The notes under the pieces: generated by a model
What the model saw: only the letters and a program-made list of their open reading frames with translations
What the model was told of the DNA's origin: nothing
Database searches by the model: none
Shown here: piece by piece, positions 53,270 to 64,000 of the stretch
How positions within the stretch are numbered: the first letter of the stretch is position 1
How the letters are laid out: every line of letters starts with the position of its first letter
Position numbers and translations under genes: made by a program
From: Ustulina deusta
Lineage: Eukaryota; Ascomycota; Sordariomycetes; Xylariales; Xylariaceae
Length of the DNA: 64,000 nt
Assembly (NCBI GenBank): GCA_023159155.1
Contig: JAJNNX010000013.1
Span: 248,001-312,000 of the forward strand
Reading direction: 5' to 3'

Positions 53270-54811
53270 TTATACAATACTCTCAACCCATTCCCGAAAA
53301 TCCAATGACATCCAGCTCACCAAGACCCGCAGAGCGGCCAGCAGACGATAGCAATCTTTTATGTCCCTAGTATCACCAAGACGGAGCGGTCCGCACACCT
53401 CAAAGCTCGTCCCCTCCCTGGAGGCAAACCACAGGTCCCACGAGCCCGCATCGACAATGAGCACGGGAAGCACGGACGGCACTGTACCGACCTGTTGTTG
53501 TCCCTGTTGCTGTCTGGGTAATAGTGGTGGTGGTGGAAATAGCTCGATGCGGAGAAACCAGGAGGCGAGCCAGATGCCTAGTTGCACCTGGGCTTCACGG
53601 TATTTCATCGAGTCTGTCTTGATGAAGACGCCAGTAGGGCACTCGCACAGTGGGCTATAGGTGGACTGGTTAAAGGTGGGGGAGGAGAGCTGGTAGATGA
53701 ATCGCGAGATGCGTTCGGGTAGGCTTCTGTTGCGGTTATCATCGTCGGCAATTGTACTGCCACTGTCCCTCGGCGGCCGCAGTATCAAGGCATAATCGAT
53801 CATTTCGTCATTTGAGGGGAGCTGGATGTAGCGCTTGATGGCCGGGATAAACGGCCTCGCGATCTTAGCGCCGGTGACATTCTCGACAGCGACGTCGGCG
53901 CTATGGCGCACAGCCAGCTTCAGGAGTGGGTAGTTCACCGCGTCATTCCACGCCGGTTTGGCGTGCAGATCCGCTCTAAACCGGTTGCTGTTCGTCACAA
54001 TGTCCTGGAGCTCACGCCGTTCCGATTCCAGGGCCACTAGCTGCATAAGAGAATCCAGCCTTGATGATGAAGACTTGTCATCATTATTGTTACCGTCGCT
54101 AACGAATGGCTGAAACAAGCGGCGTGATCCGTGCTCGCAGTTGTGACTGTTACCCCCGTAGTACAGGTCCCCGTCGTTGGGTCTGTAGAATTTGCCCTCA
54201 AGCACCTGGCGGAGTTGGCTGGGGAGATAATGCTCCTGTAGGCTCGCCTGGACCTTATTTAACAATGGCAGCGCGTTGCGGCCCTCCATCCAGTCGTAGA
54301 GCTGTTTCATGTGGAGTACCCGTCTCCACCAGACCGGCCGTTGCAGCATTAGGAGATGTTCTGGCTTGTAGACGGGGCTCGGCGAGCGCGTGCGGGTCGA
54401 GTCAGACGCCGTGTCCGGGATAGAGGAGGCCGGCGGAGGAAGAGAGTGTGCGCTATCGCCGGAGACGGGGGTCGGGCGGATAACATGGGAGCCCTTGATT
54501 GGCGATCCCTTCGGGATCAGCTGAGGCTCACCGCCGTCATCACGGCTTCGACTTCGACTTTGAAGCTCTTCCTGTAACGGGTTTCCGATGCTGTCATTTT
54601 CATTGTATGGTTCTATGCCTTCTCCATTATGATCACCATCCCTTTTCCTTTTTCTCGGGCTTGTCCTTCGGCCCCCCTGCCGCTGCATATTATCGTGCGT
54701 GTGTGAATCGCATTTCGGACAACAAGATGTAGTAGGGGCCGTAGTATCTCGACACGAACACGATTCCGCGTCAATTCCGGCAAGCCATCTACTGATGAGT
54801 TCGGGGTGCAT
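53270..54811 (-). CDS. PD-(D/E)XK nuclease-like (PDDEXK_12-type) protein
   Basis: Intronless 513-residue protein, ATG at 54811. The N-terminal 150 residues are low complexity, with a Cys cluster (CSCRDTTAPTTSCCPKC, 18-34), an NLS-like SPRKRKRDGD (51-60) and Ser/Arg/Pro stretches ending in SPSPVYKPEHLLMLQRPV. The C-terminal domain resembles the fungal PD-(D/E)XK_12 family: AWNDAVNYPLLKLAV (287-301), NDEMIDYALIL (334-344) and REAQVQLGIWLASWFLRI (405-422). From memory the family's active-site strand reads like SIETK; here the aligned strand is GVFIKTDS (394-401), so the E-x-K pair appears replaced. The protein may be a non-catalytic member. An AT-rich tract (53190-53280) and the decayed ankyrin gene lie on its 3' side. 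Confidence 0.7.
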   Translation of the reverse strand: MHPELISRWLAGIDAESCSCRDTTAPTTSCCPKCDSHTHDNMQRQGGRRTSPRKRKRDGDHNGEGIEPYNENDSIGNPLQEELQSRSRSRDDGGEPQLIPKGSPIKGSHVIRPTPVSGDSAHSLPPPASSIPDTASDSTRTRSPSPVYKPEHLLMLQRPVWWRRVLHMKQLYDWMEGRNALPLLNKVQASLQEHYLPSQLRQVLEGKFYRPNDGDLYYGGNSHNCEHGSRRLFQPFVSDGNNNDDKSSSSRLDSLMQLVALESERRELQDIVTNSNRFRADLHAKPAWNDAVNYPLLKLAVRHSADVAVENVTGAKIARPFIPAIKRYIQLPSNDEMIDYALILRPPRDSGSTIADDDNRNRSLPERISRFIYQLSSPTFNQSTYSPLCECPTGVFIKTDSMKYREAQVQLGIWLASWFLRIELFPPPPLLPRQQQGQQQVGTVPSVLPVLIVDAGSWDLWFASREGTSFEVCGPLRLGDTRDIKDCYRLLAALRVLVSWMSLDFREWVESIV

Positions 54812-56960
54812 GGCGGGTTGGATCGCGCGTGTAGGCTGAGCACGACTGAGGACGGAAGAATGCCCCCAGGTATCAGTTTAACGTCTAAGACAGCCCCCTA
54901 CTTATATCAGTAGGTACATTAGGTATCTAGATACATAGATCCAACTTGTGTATTAGCATCATTTATTTATAGGTAACTAACTGTCTTACATGGGAAACAA
55001 AGTATCTCGAATTTACAGAAATTGGTTGGCTATTTACCCTGCACTACCCGCAGAAAAATGTCGCGGAGTTATCTTAGCCGCTAAAGTTAGTAAGACACAA
55101 TACAGTGACGAGGAGTTGGATTCTTTCTGGAGAGCGGTTAGGATGTGAACTACATTTTGGAGTTATGGTCTTTCAGGGACCCAAAATGGGGTTTGTCCGG
55201 TATGAGCGCTGCTATTCTTATAATGTGGCCAATACCCAGCTAAAGGTAGAACAACAATTGCTACCGCTACACCTAATAAGGCTTAAGGTAAATCTAGAAC
55301 CATTACTGCACGTTCTTTATAGAAAGCAGCTATCACTTAAGATTTACTTACCTCTTTTGCGTCACATGCAGCCTACGAGTCGCCAAACACACTGCGTAGC
55401 TAGCGGTGTATAATTGCATCACATGAAATCCACAGTGTGTAATGTACAGTCTGTCGCCGAGCTCGATATGTAATATCATGTAAAACATCCTATGTAGAAA
55501 GTACCACAATGTAAGCTAGCAATGTGTAGTGCACGGGCAGGTATAAAACATAAGACGTAGCTCACAGCAGATAATAACCCAACACACCCACAGCGTGCAA
55601 AACACCATGTGTAGCCTACGACGTATAGTGCATGTCAGGGAGGTATGGGTTGTTTGACTCGGAGACCTCGTGTTTGTGTAGTAGTACAAGGCATGTTTAA
55701 CAAAGCCACGCGAGAGCCTCCAAGTCTAAATATACTTAGTCTGAACTTATCCAGAGACCAAGAAAACTGTTACGAGAAAATCGTGTCTCGTCTCTCGACT
55801 AAATGCTCAGTGGCCGAACAAATATATTTAGTCGTAATAAAGACGAAATCGGTGGAACGTCCTTACATATTTAAAAATGCGTTGCAATATTGTTGGCTGA
55901 CCTGTGACGTCATATGTACTTTATAACATTAGTGGCTGTTTGATCTTCTTGTTCTTAGGTGGTCCGAATACCGGTGTAATTATCAAATACGAGAGAATCA
56001 CCAAGGTGTTGTCCCAAGCTCCATCCTAGGTTAGGTAATCATATGTTCTCACTTCAAAGATAGCGTAGCAAATAGGTAGGTTCCCTTCAATCGAGTTCCT
56101 ATGAAACAAGTAATGAATGGTGCACGTTGGGTTTTCCTTCTTGGCACTTAGTTAGACAAACTTATTATCACTATCCAGCGAGCTACCATCACTAGAGACA
56201 TCGCCAAATGAAGCAGGTGTTTCAGACGAAGACCGCTGTAGCCGCCGTCTGTCTTATCTGTTCGCGCATCGATTGAGTCGGGAAAGAGTCCGAGCAGAGA
56301 AGGAGAAACGAGTCGAGAGAGCGAGTCATGAGGGGCAGGTGAGCAGGCACTGGCTCACCACATGCCGGTTAAAGTATGGTGGAGGTGAGGGGGATTCGCT
56401 CGGAAATTAGTCGTACACGGTCGAAGCCATGGAACGATCGCCAGGGGCAGAAAGAAGCGCCTGTACCCACCTAATTCCGGGGCAAACGGCGGATGAGGCG
56501 TTCAGCTAAGCAAGGGCCCGAAACAAACCCCCTGCAATTTCCTGTTTGGTACATAGTGTGATATCGTCCCTCGCACTGCTTGCAAGTCAAATGCTAAGAT
56601 CGACGCACAATACAGCAATTACTCTCTCATTGAATGGACTGCACACAAAAACAGAGAATAGGTTCCAAAACAGATTTCTACTGGATTGTAAATAACAACG
56701 ATTCAGGAAACCCGAATGTCGGAAAGAATCTTTTCAAGGCAAACGAGGCATTCCCAAAACGCCTTTTAGATACAATTAGAAATTAAATACACAAAACTGG
56801 GTTTCTGCTCCCAAAACCACTTCTGGGTTCGGTGCCGTTGCCCGGATATCATTGCAAGTTACCGTGAGCCCATCCCTTTCTTCCTGGGGCTTGTTCACAA
56901 ACGACAAAACTGTGGTCATCAACAAGGGAATCCTTGCAAGCAATTGTACTTGCTTGAAGC
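54812..56960. other. Intergenic region, AT-rich, no supported gene
   Basis: Contains a GGTACC-like word at 54908-54940, a stretch at 55380-55640 rich in variants of the words TGTAG and GTGTAG, and similar short tracts AAATATACTTAGTC (about 55728-55741) and AAATATATTTAGTC (about 55819-55832). It may include degraded repeats. The right 300 bases are the 3' UTR of the GPI-anchored protein gene. Short plus-strand frames at 55105-55413 and 55645-55926 are not recognised. Confidence 0.45.
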
Positions 56961-57702
56961 TTAAGCGAAGAGAACGGCAGCAATACCGGCAGCCGCGGCG
57001 AAGAAGGCAGAGCCGGCCATCGTGGAAGCACCGGCAGTGGGGATGGGGCTACCAGTTGGGGAGGGAGTAGCACTGCAGCGGTGAGTTAGACGACTATGTT
57101 GTTTCCGTGTTTGATTTATTGGGTAAGAGAGTGACTTACGTGTAGCCACCAGTGGGAGCGACGCTGGTGGTGGGAACAGGGTAGCTAGCAGGAACGGACA
57201 CGCTGCTGGAAGCGTAGGTCACAGTAGAGTAGCTGACCAAGGTCGTGGGAACGCAGGTGGTGTAGGTGACGGCGATCACTGAGCTGCTGGGGTTGGAAGG
57301 AGCAGAAGAGGTTGCCAGAGTGGTCGGGTAAGGAACCGAAGAAACAGCGGGGTAAGAGCTGTAGCTGGAAGGCACGGCGCTGTAGCTGCTAGGGATCTCG
57401 ACGGCAGAGGTCTCAGCAGAAGTGATGGGAGAGGTCTCAGCGGGGTAAGATGCGGTAGGGTAGACAGGGCTGCTCTCCGAGGTAGGGTAGGCAGAAGACT
57501 CGGTGGTAGGAGCAGCCTCGCTAGTGGTCTCAGCAGCAGTGGGGTAAGACTCGACTGGGTAGCCGGTCTGGGTAGGGTAAGAGTTGGCCGGGCAGTCAGG
57601 GACCTCGGGACCGCACGAGGTGATGGTGACAACATCCGTGGAGTAGACGGTGCTGGTGGCCAGGGCGGCGCCGGCGAAGAGTGCGACAGCAGAGTAACGC
57701 AT
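56961..57702 (-). CDS. GPI-anchored Ser/Thr/Pro-rich cell wall protein
   Basis: Surface protein of 224 residues. Exons 57702-57140 and 57072-56961 (minus), 67-nt intron (GTAAGT donor, CTGCAG acceptor). The signal peptide is at about residues 1-16 (MRYSAVALFAGAALAT). The mature start has VVTITSCGPEVPDCPANSYP, a short Cys-pair module common at the N-terminus of fungal wall proteins. The middle is a repeat-like Tyr-Pro-Thr/Ser region (SAYPT, VYPTASYPAE and similar), a target for O-mannosylation, followed by VIAVTYTTCVPTTLVSYSTV. The C-terminus GASTMAGSAFFAAAAGIAAV ending LFA is a typical GPI attachment signal, with the omega residue probably in the GAS/AGS stretch. The start at 57702 is preferred to an upstream frame because the signal peptide begins there. 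Predicted location is plasma membrane or wall. Confidence 0.86.
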
Positions 57703-60138
57703 CTTGACTGGTTGTTGGGGTGGTTGGTTGGTTGGTTGGTAGGTTTGCTGAAACAACAAGTTATCGTTGGCTTGGTAATGAGAGTGGAAGCTTTAAGCTT
57801 AAGAGCGTTTGGAAAAGAGTGGACGACCGAAGTCAAGGCTGTGAGCAAGAGTGCGAATTGGCTGTTGGGCTGGAGAGGGAAGAAGAAAGAAGAGCAACAT
57901 CTGATCAGAGGATGTCAGGTATTAATAGGTTCTCTGGACAAAGAATAGGAGGGACCATAGGAGGGACTCTGCCACCAGACCGCCACGCTAGGTACTGGGA
58001 AATTAGACAGATTGGGCATCTCCTTGGTTCAGGGGAGAGGCGACATGGGACTCGTTGCAGTGTAGTGGAAGCGGTGGAGGTTGATTGCGCAGCCTTTACC
58101 GGGGCCGTGTTAGTGTTGGCATCGGTATCTTGCTCGGCTGGTCCACATGAAAGAGGAATAAAGGGCCTAGTGTAAAAGGGATCGTCCTCTCCATTACGAA
58201 TTTCATTCATTGGTGTCCAGGATGATCTCATGGCGTGTACAGCCCAGTAGGCGTCAAAGATAGAGAGGTGAGGTGTGTACAAGTACAAAGATCGACTGAA
58301 GACACGGCCTTAGGCCAATCTCATTGTTGATTGGCACACCCTCACCTGGCAGCCAAGCGCGCGCACATGCTGTGCAGGCCGTCCAACATGGGTCTGTAAT
58401 GTGGCCGCGGTCCAACGGCGGACGTTAATTTAATGTGGGGGAGTGGCTTCATGCTGGCTTCGTGCAATACCAAGCTTTCATTGGCGAAGAGGACTTCTGG
58501 GCAGTGGTAAGGGGTCCAGCCGTTATTCTCCGCATAAACAACAGACCGAAACGAACTTGGCCAATGAGAGCCTCGGTGTATGTAGCTTGCCCCCTTGGAA
58601 CCGGGCAGCGAAGGATGCATGTACCGATACCACCCTTCAAGTTTTGGTTCAGGCTTCAGAGGTGAGCTTGCCAGTGCGGTCGTCTCTGAGATCGATATCC
58701 ATTCCGAAGTGCAGTTAGATAATGGGGGTTGTTGTTGTCGGTGACGTACCTAGCAGGTGGTGGGACAAGTGGTTCAAGACATTAAGTTAGCCTACCTACT
58801 GTAGTGCACCTGTTTTTGGCCTAGGTATTTTGAAGTGGTATATGACCTCCACATTTTGTGATCCGTTTGTGTAGTCGTGTAGTTAACTTCGGCAGCCAAG
58901 AAATATTGTTTGAGTCTCTGGAAGAGCCACCCAATGTGGTGTAATCGTCAGAGTTATACTACCATACCAACTATCTAGTGCAATGTTGTCTATAGGTAGT
59001 CTTGTACATTGTATATATATATAATAATAGTATAGTTAGTCCCATGCCGGAATTCCCACAATGTTTGAAACTTAACTAGTAGGGGAGAAATAGTATAGTT
59101 GTTCGCTGTCTTACAGAGTAGCATGGCACGGCTTAGTATAGGTAGGCCCAGCCAGTGTAATAGAATAGCCGTAGGTAGGTGTAGCTCCCGTGCCTGTTGT
59201 TACCTAGTACATCAGGTGGACATGTCACTGTACAAGATGTATAAGGCCTCTCACTGACTGAATACCTACCTAATCAGTCACCTATTGGCATAAAGAAATC
59301 TCGCACTAATGCAGGAACACCTTTGTCCCTTGCATCTTCAATCGCCGCATGTTCTTCTCATAGTGTTAAGTAATGGTTGGTACCTAAATTTCTTAGAGCA
59401 GTTTGGCCGAAGTTTTGCTAATGGATTGCTAGGACATTGTGACCTCATTTCGATACCCAGCTTCGGTAGGGTTGGGACTGTAGACGAGTGCCTAGTGGAC
59501 TACTCGTCTTCGAAACGGAAAACTCTGAGAAGAGCTAGCTGCTCGAAGACTCACCTATAAGCAGTAGTTGTAGTGTTGGAGCCTGGTAGGTCGTCGATCG
59601 ACTCAATCCCGCCTGGTAGTGGCTTTTGGCTGCTGTACTTGAAAATTGAAGGTGTTTGGACCTGCTTTTCCTGTCCTGACGGATCGAAATAACTGGGGTT
59701 AGCATGGCTTGGAGTGTCCTGCAATTTCAGATTATGCTGTGAGGGGCTGCCGAAACTCCCGATGGTAGTGACTATGAACGCATCTCTAAAGTACCTAGAT
59801 GGATAGCTAGGTTATCTACCTAGTGCACAGGATTATACTATGTAATTAAACCTCAGCATACAGGCCTCAAGATAGAGATATGAAGAGACCCTTTCGCAAC
59901 AGGCTTATGAGCACCTATCTAGAAATACGAACCTATAATAGCTTTAATACCATTCCGACCCAATTAGTGAAGAAGAGCCACGTTGAAGGCAAGTAATCCG
60001 ATTAATTTAGCAACGCCATCAGTGTGCTACAAGCAACCTGATTCAATGTTCTTTTGATGTTACCTACTCTCAAAAGAGCACTTTTCTATTTTTTTGTGGT
60101 GGTATCCCATGCAAGAATATAATGGTGAATCTCATGCT

Positions 60139-60215
60139 ACCTAAGTACCTAATTAGGTACCGGTAAGCAAGGTTTGTATAATATCTACATGTAGTATAGG
60201 TAGATACCGGAGGTT
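60139..60215. repeat. GGTACC/CCTAGG word cluster
   Basis: Includes CTACCTAAGTACCTAATTAG, AGGTACCGGTAA and ATAGGTAGATACC. Confidence 0.55.
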
Positions 60216-61560
60216 TGCGTAGTTGCTTGGTATAAATCTACAAATCCTTAGCGATTGCTACCTATTGTGGATGTACCTTACCTACAACCTCCGAGGTATG
60301 GCGCATACTGTACTGTCAAGATACTTAGGTACGGATCGCCCAAGTACCATACCAGCCATCTTCCGCATCCCGAATACCACGTTCACACGCAAAAGCGACG
60401 CACACGTATGAATTGCTTACACTACCTACACTAAAATGTTCCCTTCAAACAGCAGATATGATGCCAATTATGGAAGCGGTGGAGGGTAGAATGATTGGTA
60501 GCCCTTCGATCGACATTTCTCAAGACTACACCATTAACAGCAAGGTAACGTTAAGAACCAGGGAGGCGCAATTATTAGCAAAAACAGACCGCCTTGCCAT
60601 CTGTATCCATCTGACGCTCTGGGACTGAATTGACTAGTGTTGCGTCTTCTACAGAAAAGGGGGCATAGAATGCAATCAAACTCACCAATAAAAAATGGCC
60701 GAATTGGTTACACCATCTCCCTCGTCTCGTATCGGGCTGGAGTGTAATTCGACTAAAAAATTTCCGTTAACAGTATGTTTTATCCATTCCGACGAGCCAA
60801 ATACGTATAGCCTTGCATCCCCAACAACATTCCTCTCAAGAGTTGTATCCCCTTGTTTTGCCTCGCTTCTCTCTTAAATTGTCGTAGAAAGGGGTAAGTA
60901 TCTATTAATGCCACAAGGTACACACATTCCTCAGAAAGGGCTGATGTACGCGGTATATCGGAAGGAACTTCTGATATTAATAGAGTGTCAGCCATTATAG
61001 TGGTGTTCTTCTAATGCAAAGAACCTTCGTTGGGAGTTAGTTGTGTTCATGAAGGCGTTTTGGGGGCTGTTACAATGGGGCTTGGAAAAACCCCAAGAGA
61101 GTGCCACGGTCGAATGCCAGCAAGATACGCCATGATGAGTGTCGTTGTGCGAACTAATCGAGGCTAATTGAGAATCATGCGGCGGTGAAACAAAAGTAAA
61201 GCTACCTGTCTTGTAGCCACCCAGGCATATAGCATAAGATAGTGAGCCTCAAATGCTGCCCGATTTCACAAGTTGGAGTTGGAGGATAGCGGTATCAAAA
61301 CATCGGCTAATAACTTCAAGTTATTCATGGCAGATATATTTTATCGACCACTTACCCATTTATACTTGAGAAAAAGGATTAAGTCTTAAGTACCTAGCAT
61401 CATATTGATTTTGTTCATGTGCAGCTGAGCAACTTCCCGTTCTAATGTCTGAGGTAGCCTTTCCTCCGAATTCAATTGGCAGTCGCGATGGATACCCGGT
61501 AACCTCAAAGTGCAGAAGATGCACCCAAGGCCGGAATTTTGCCGGCGGCTAGCGGACCTA

Positions 61561-61612
61561 ATTACCTAACCTACCTAGGTACACGTCTACCTACTACCTA
61601 GCTACCTCTCTT
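61561..61612. repeat. GGTACC/CCTAGG word cluster
   Basis: ATTACCTAACCTACCTAGG followed by TACACGTCTACCTACTACC and CTAGCTACC, about 360 bases upstream of the exportin-T start. Confidence 0.6.
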
Positions 61613-61974
61613 GTGTGCCGCCATGGCGGGGCAACATTGGAATTCTGGATCAACTACCTAACCCCAAGTTCACCGCTCTGGGACAACCAGCCAAACATTT
61701 TATCGACAAGCCAAGGTGGGGGGTGATGATTCCATGCCACTTTCATGCTCCTCCTGTGTTTCTGTGCACTCTGCATTCTCTGTCGTCATTTAAGAAGCCC
61801 TGTCCTCTATCCACTGCAGGACGATCGCATCAAGCCGCCGTCATCGCATCCACCGAGTCACTGCACACGACCCAAAGAAGCTGCTTGCTACCCACAGCTC
61901 GCCGCGCCTCTTGCTGGTCCCGGCCGTGAGCTCGGTGTTCTCTTGGTCACAGCATCCAGATACAAGCAATCAAC

Positions 61975-64000
61975 ATGGAGTCTCAGGTATCATCTCCCCT
62001 CCTCCCCATCCAGTCACGCCCCACCATCCGCCCTCTCCCCATCTGCCGTTTGCCGTCTCCGGTTTGCCGTCTACCGCACGGGGCTCCGAGACCATCGGCT
62101 TCGCCGTCATCTTCGTCTTTGTTGTCGTCATATCCTCCCTGGCCTCATAGCCGCCGTATGGCTTGCTGATCGAGTTGTCCTTTCAAAATAGGTCGAGAAC
62201 GCTATCGAGATTGCCTGGGACACTACCTCTGACCACACCCTCAAGGGCCAAGCTATCGAGTATGTGCAGCGGCTGCATTTGGATCCCCAAGGATGGCAGG
62301 TTTGCGCTTCTCTCTTCGCCAGGCCACAACGCCCCTCCGAAGTCGTCCGCCTGGTCTCCCTGGAGATAGTAAACAACGCCATCCATGACCAGTCCCTCGA
62401 CCTGCAGAGTTTGATCACCCTCCGAGATACCCTCCTCGAATACATACGAGCCAACTACACCTCGGGCCAGCAATCCCAACCCGACCCTAGCAGTCTCCAA
62501 AACAAGCTGACCCAGATCCTCACCACCCTTTTTGTTGGCTTGTATAAAGAGGGATGGCAAAACTTTGTCGATGAATTTTTAGCGCTCACAGTCACTCCCG
62601 GTAGTTCACAACGTGACAATGTTGCAGGCGTTGTCCTCTACCTACGTATTCTTAGTTCCATCCACGACGAGATTGCGGATGTCCTGGTTGCGCGGCAGGA
62701 CAACCAGGTCCGGGTCCACACCGAACTAAAGGATCTTTTGCGAGAGAGAGACGTTGGGAAGATAGCACAGTCCTGGAAAGACCTGCTTGGGCTGTACCGC
62801 GGTCAGAATGATGGCGTCGTCGAGATGACCCTAAAAGTTATTGGGAAGTGGGTTAGCTGGGTCGACATCTCACTAGTCATTAACGATGCAATGCTTGGTC
62901 ATATCTTCCCACTGATTGGGAGAACGAATACGTCGGGTAATAGTGACAAGGTTCGCGATGCAGCCGTCGATGCCTTTAACGAGATAGTGGGGAAAAAGAT
63001 GCGCCCAGCCGACAAAACTCAGATGATCTCTTTCCTTAATCTACATGAAATCATCTCCCAGCTCATTACAAGTCCTCCGCTTAACGACCGGAAAGGCACA
63101 CCCCTCTACGACACGGATCTGGCCGAAGCTGTCGCCAAGCTCGTCAACACTGTCGTGGCCGACCTTGTGAGGGTATTGGAAGACCGTTCTACCGATGATG
63201 CTACTAGACTGAAGGCAACGCAATTGCTTCACGACTTCGTGGCCCCCCTCCTACGCTTCTTCTCCGATGAATACGACGAAGTATGCTCCACTGTCATCCC
63301 GTCTCTGACCGACGTCTTGCAGTATTTCCGCAAGTTATCAGAACTTCCTCTATCTTTTTACGAAATGCTTGAACCTATCTTAAATGCCATCATTATGAAA
63401 ATGCGTTACGATGAAACTTCGTCATGGGGCAACGAAGACGAGCAAACAGACGAGGCCGAGTTCCAGGAGCTGCGTAAGAAACTACAAGTGCTGCAGAAAA
63501 GTGTCGCCGCAGTGAACCAATATCTTTACATAGACGTCTTGACAAACCTCGTTGCCAATATCTTCCAATCCCTTGATGAACAAGGTTCGCAACTAGATTG
63601 GAGGGATCTTGACTTGGCCCTTCACGAGATGTACCTCTTTGGCGAGCTTGCTATGCCGAACCAGGGGCTGAGCACTAAAAATCAACCCTCACCTGTGGCA
63701 TCTGAGAGACTAGGGGCGATGATGACCAAGATGGTGCAATCAGGTAAATTCTTTCTAGCCACATCTAACAAAGTTGTACTGACCTGATAATAGGCGTTGC
63801 CAATTTCCCACACCCGGCTATCCTGTTACAGTACATGGAGATATGCCACCGATACTGTGCCTACTTTGAGACGCAACATTCGATGATTGGCCAGGTCTTG
63901 GAGAGCTTCGTGACCCTTGTGCATCATAATCATGTCCGAATCCGCACACGCTCCTGGTATCTGTTCTTCCGTTTTGTCAAACATTTGAGGGCCCAGGTTG
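61975..64000 (+). CDS. LOS1: Exportin-T (tRNA exportin), C-terminus missing
   Basis: Importin-beta-family receptor exporting tRNA from the nucleus with Ran-GTP. Exons 61975-61986, 62192-63743 and 63794-64000 (runs off the window); introns of 205 and 50 nt. The four-codon first exon MESQ joins VENAIEIAWDTTSDHTLKGQ. About 590 residues are visible. The HEAT-repeat N-terminus contains EYVQRLHLDPQGWQVCASLF and RLVSLEIVNNAI, the usual CRM1/exportin-1-like helical region with LYKEGWQNFVDEFLAL, then DVLVARQDNQVRVHTELKDL and WKDLLGLYRGQNDGVVEMTL. The sequence after the second intron (VANFPHPAILLQYMEICHRY) is also characteristic of exportin-T. Roughly 400 or more residues remain outside if length matches fungal Los1. 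Confidence 0.9.

Larger units (their letters stand above)
57703..61974. other. Intergenic region of 4.3 kb
   Basis: Divergent upstream DNA of the GPI-anchored protein and exportin-T genes. A TTGG tetramer repeat at 57717-57738 lies in the 5' leader of the former. GGTACC words occur at 60139-60215, 60270-60330 and 61561-61612. A TATATATATATAA stretch is at about 59011-59025. No protein gene is supported. Confidence 0.5.

Noticed and set aside
1..64000. Secondary-metabolite cluster or defence island
   Set aside because: The SDR, epimerase and membrane-protein genes are separated by housekeeping genes, and there is no PKS, NRPS, terpene synthase, P450, transporter or intact NLR gene.

Overview
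The window is nuclear DNA of a filamentous ascomycete (Pezizomycotina, most likely a Sordariomycete; no finer placement is attempted). The evidence is short spliceosomal introns of mostly 49-75 nt with GTRNGT donors and CTRAC-type branch points, gene families such as SAT4-type rhodopsin-fold membrane proteins, PD-(D/E)XK_12-like proteins and GPI-anchored Ser/Thr-rich wall proteins, and intergenic DNA peppered with the GGTACC-centred word seen in many Sordariomycete genomes. There are no operons, prophages or CRISPR arrays.

Layout. 1-1524 (-) GPI13/PIG-O-like GPI ethanolamine-phosphate transferase, cut by the window edge. 2769-3668 (-) SDR oxidoreductase. 6054-6461 (+) small secreted double-psi beta-barrel protein. 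7354-7929 (-) single-pass membrane protein. 9212-14254 (+) DNA topoisomerase II. 14255-20941 is a gene-poor block. 20942-24053 (+) Puf3-type Pumilio RNA-binding protein. 25138-27063 (+) NAD(P)-dependent epimerase with five exons. 27426-28958 (-) mitochondrial PP2C phosphatase. 30153-31027 (+) enoyl-CoA hydratase/isomerase with a peroxisomal tail. 31204-33591 (-) COG1 Golgi-tether subunit. 34160-34282 (-) intron-containing tRNA-Leu(CAG). 36756-38150 (+) SAT4-type membrane protein. 42215-43774 (+) disordered protein of unknown function. 46774-47773 (-) RNase H1-type protein. 48485-49206 a MITE-like element. 49364-50140 (-) Mid2-like surface protein. 51514-52830 a decayed ankyrin-repeat locus. 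53270-54811 (-) PD-(D/E)XK_12-like protein with altered active-site residues. 56961-57702 (-) GPI-anchored wall protein. 61975-64000 (+) exportin-T/Los1, cut by the window edge.

Most genes are unlinked housekeeping functions (GPI synthesis, chromosome topology, mRNA decay, Golgi trafficking, fatty-acid oxidation, tRNA export), and I see no biosynthetic cluster or defence island. The accessory character is concentrated at 48.0-56.9 kb, which has AT-rich DNA, an inverted-repeat element with a candidate target-site duplication, a frameshifted ankyrin gene and the PD-(D/E)XK-like gene. I see no clear undescribed multi-gene system. The best new candidate is the 722-bp inverted-repeat element at 48485-49206. 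Exon structures were assembled by reading splice signals by eye and checking frame; each one closes to an uninterrupted protein.
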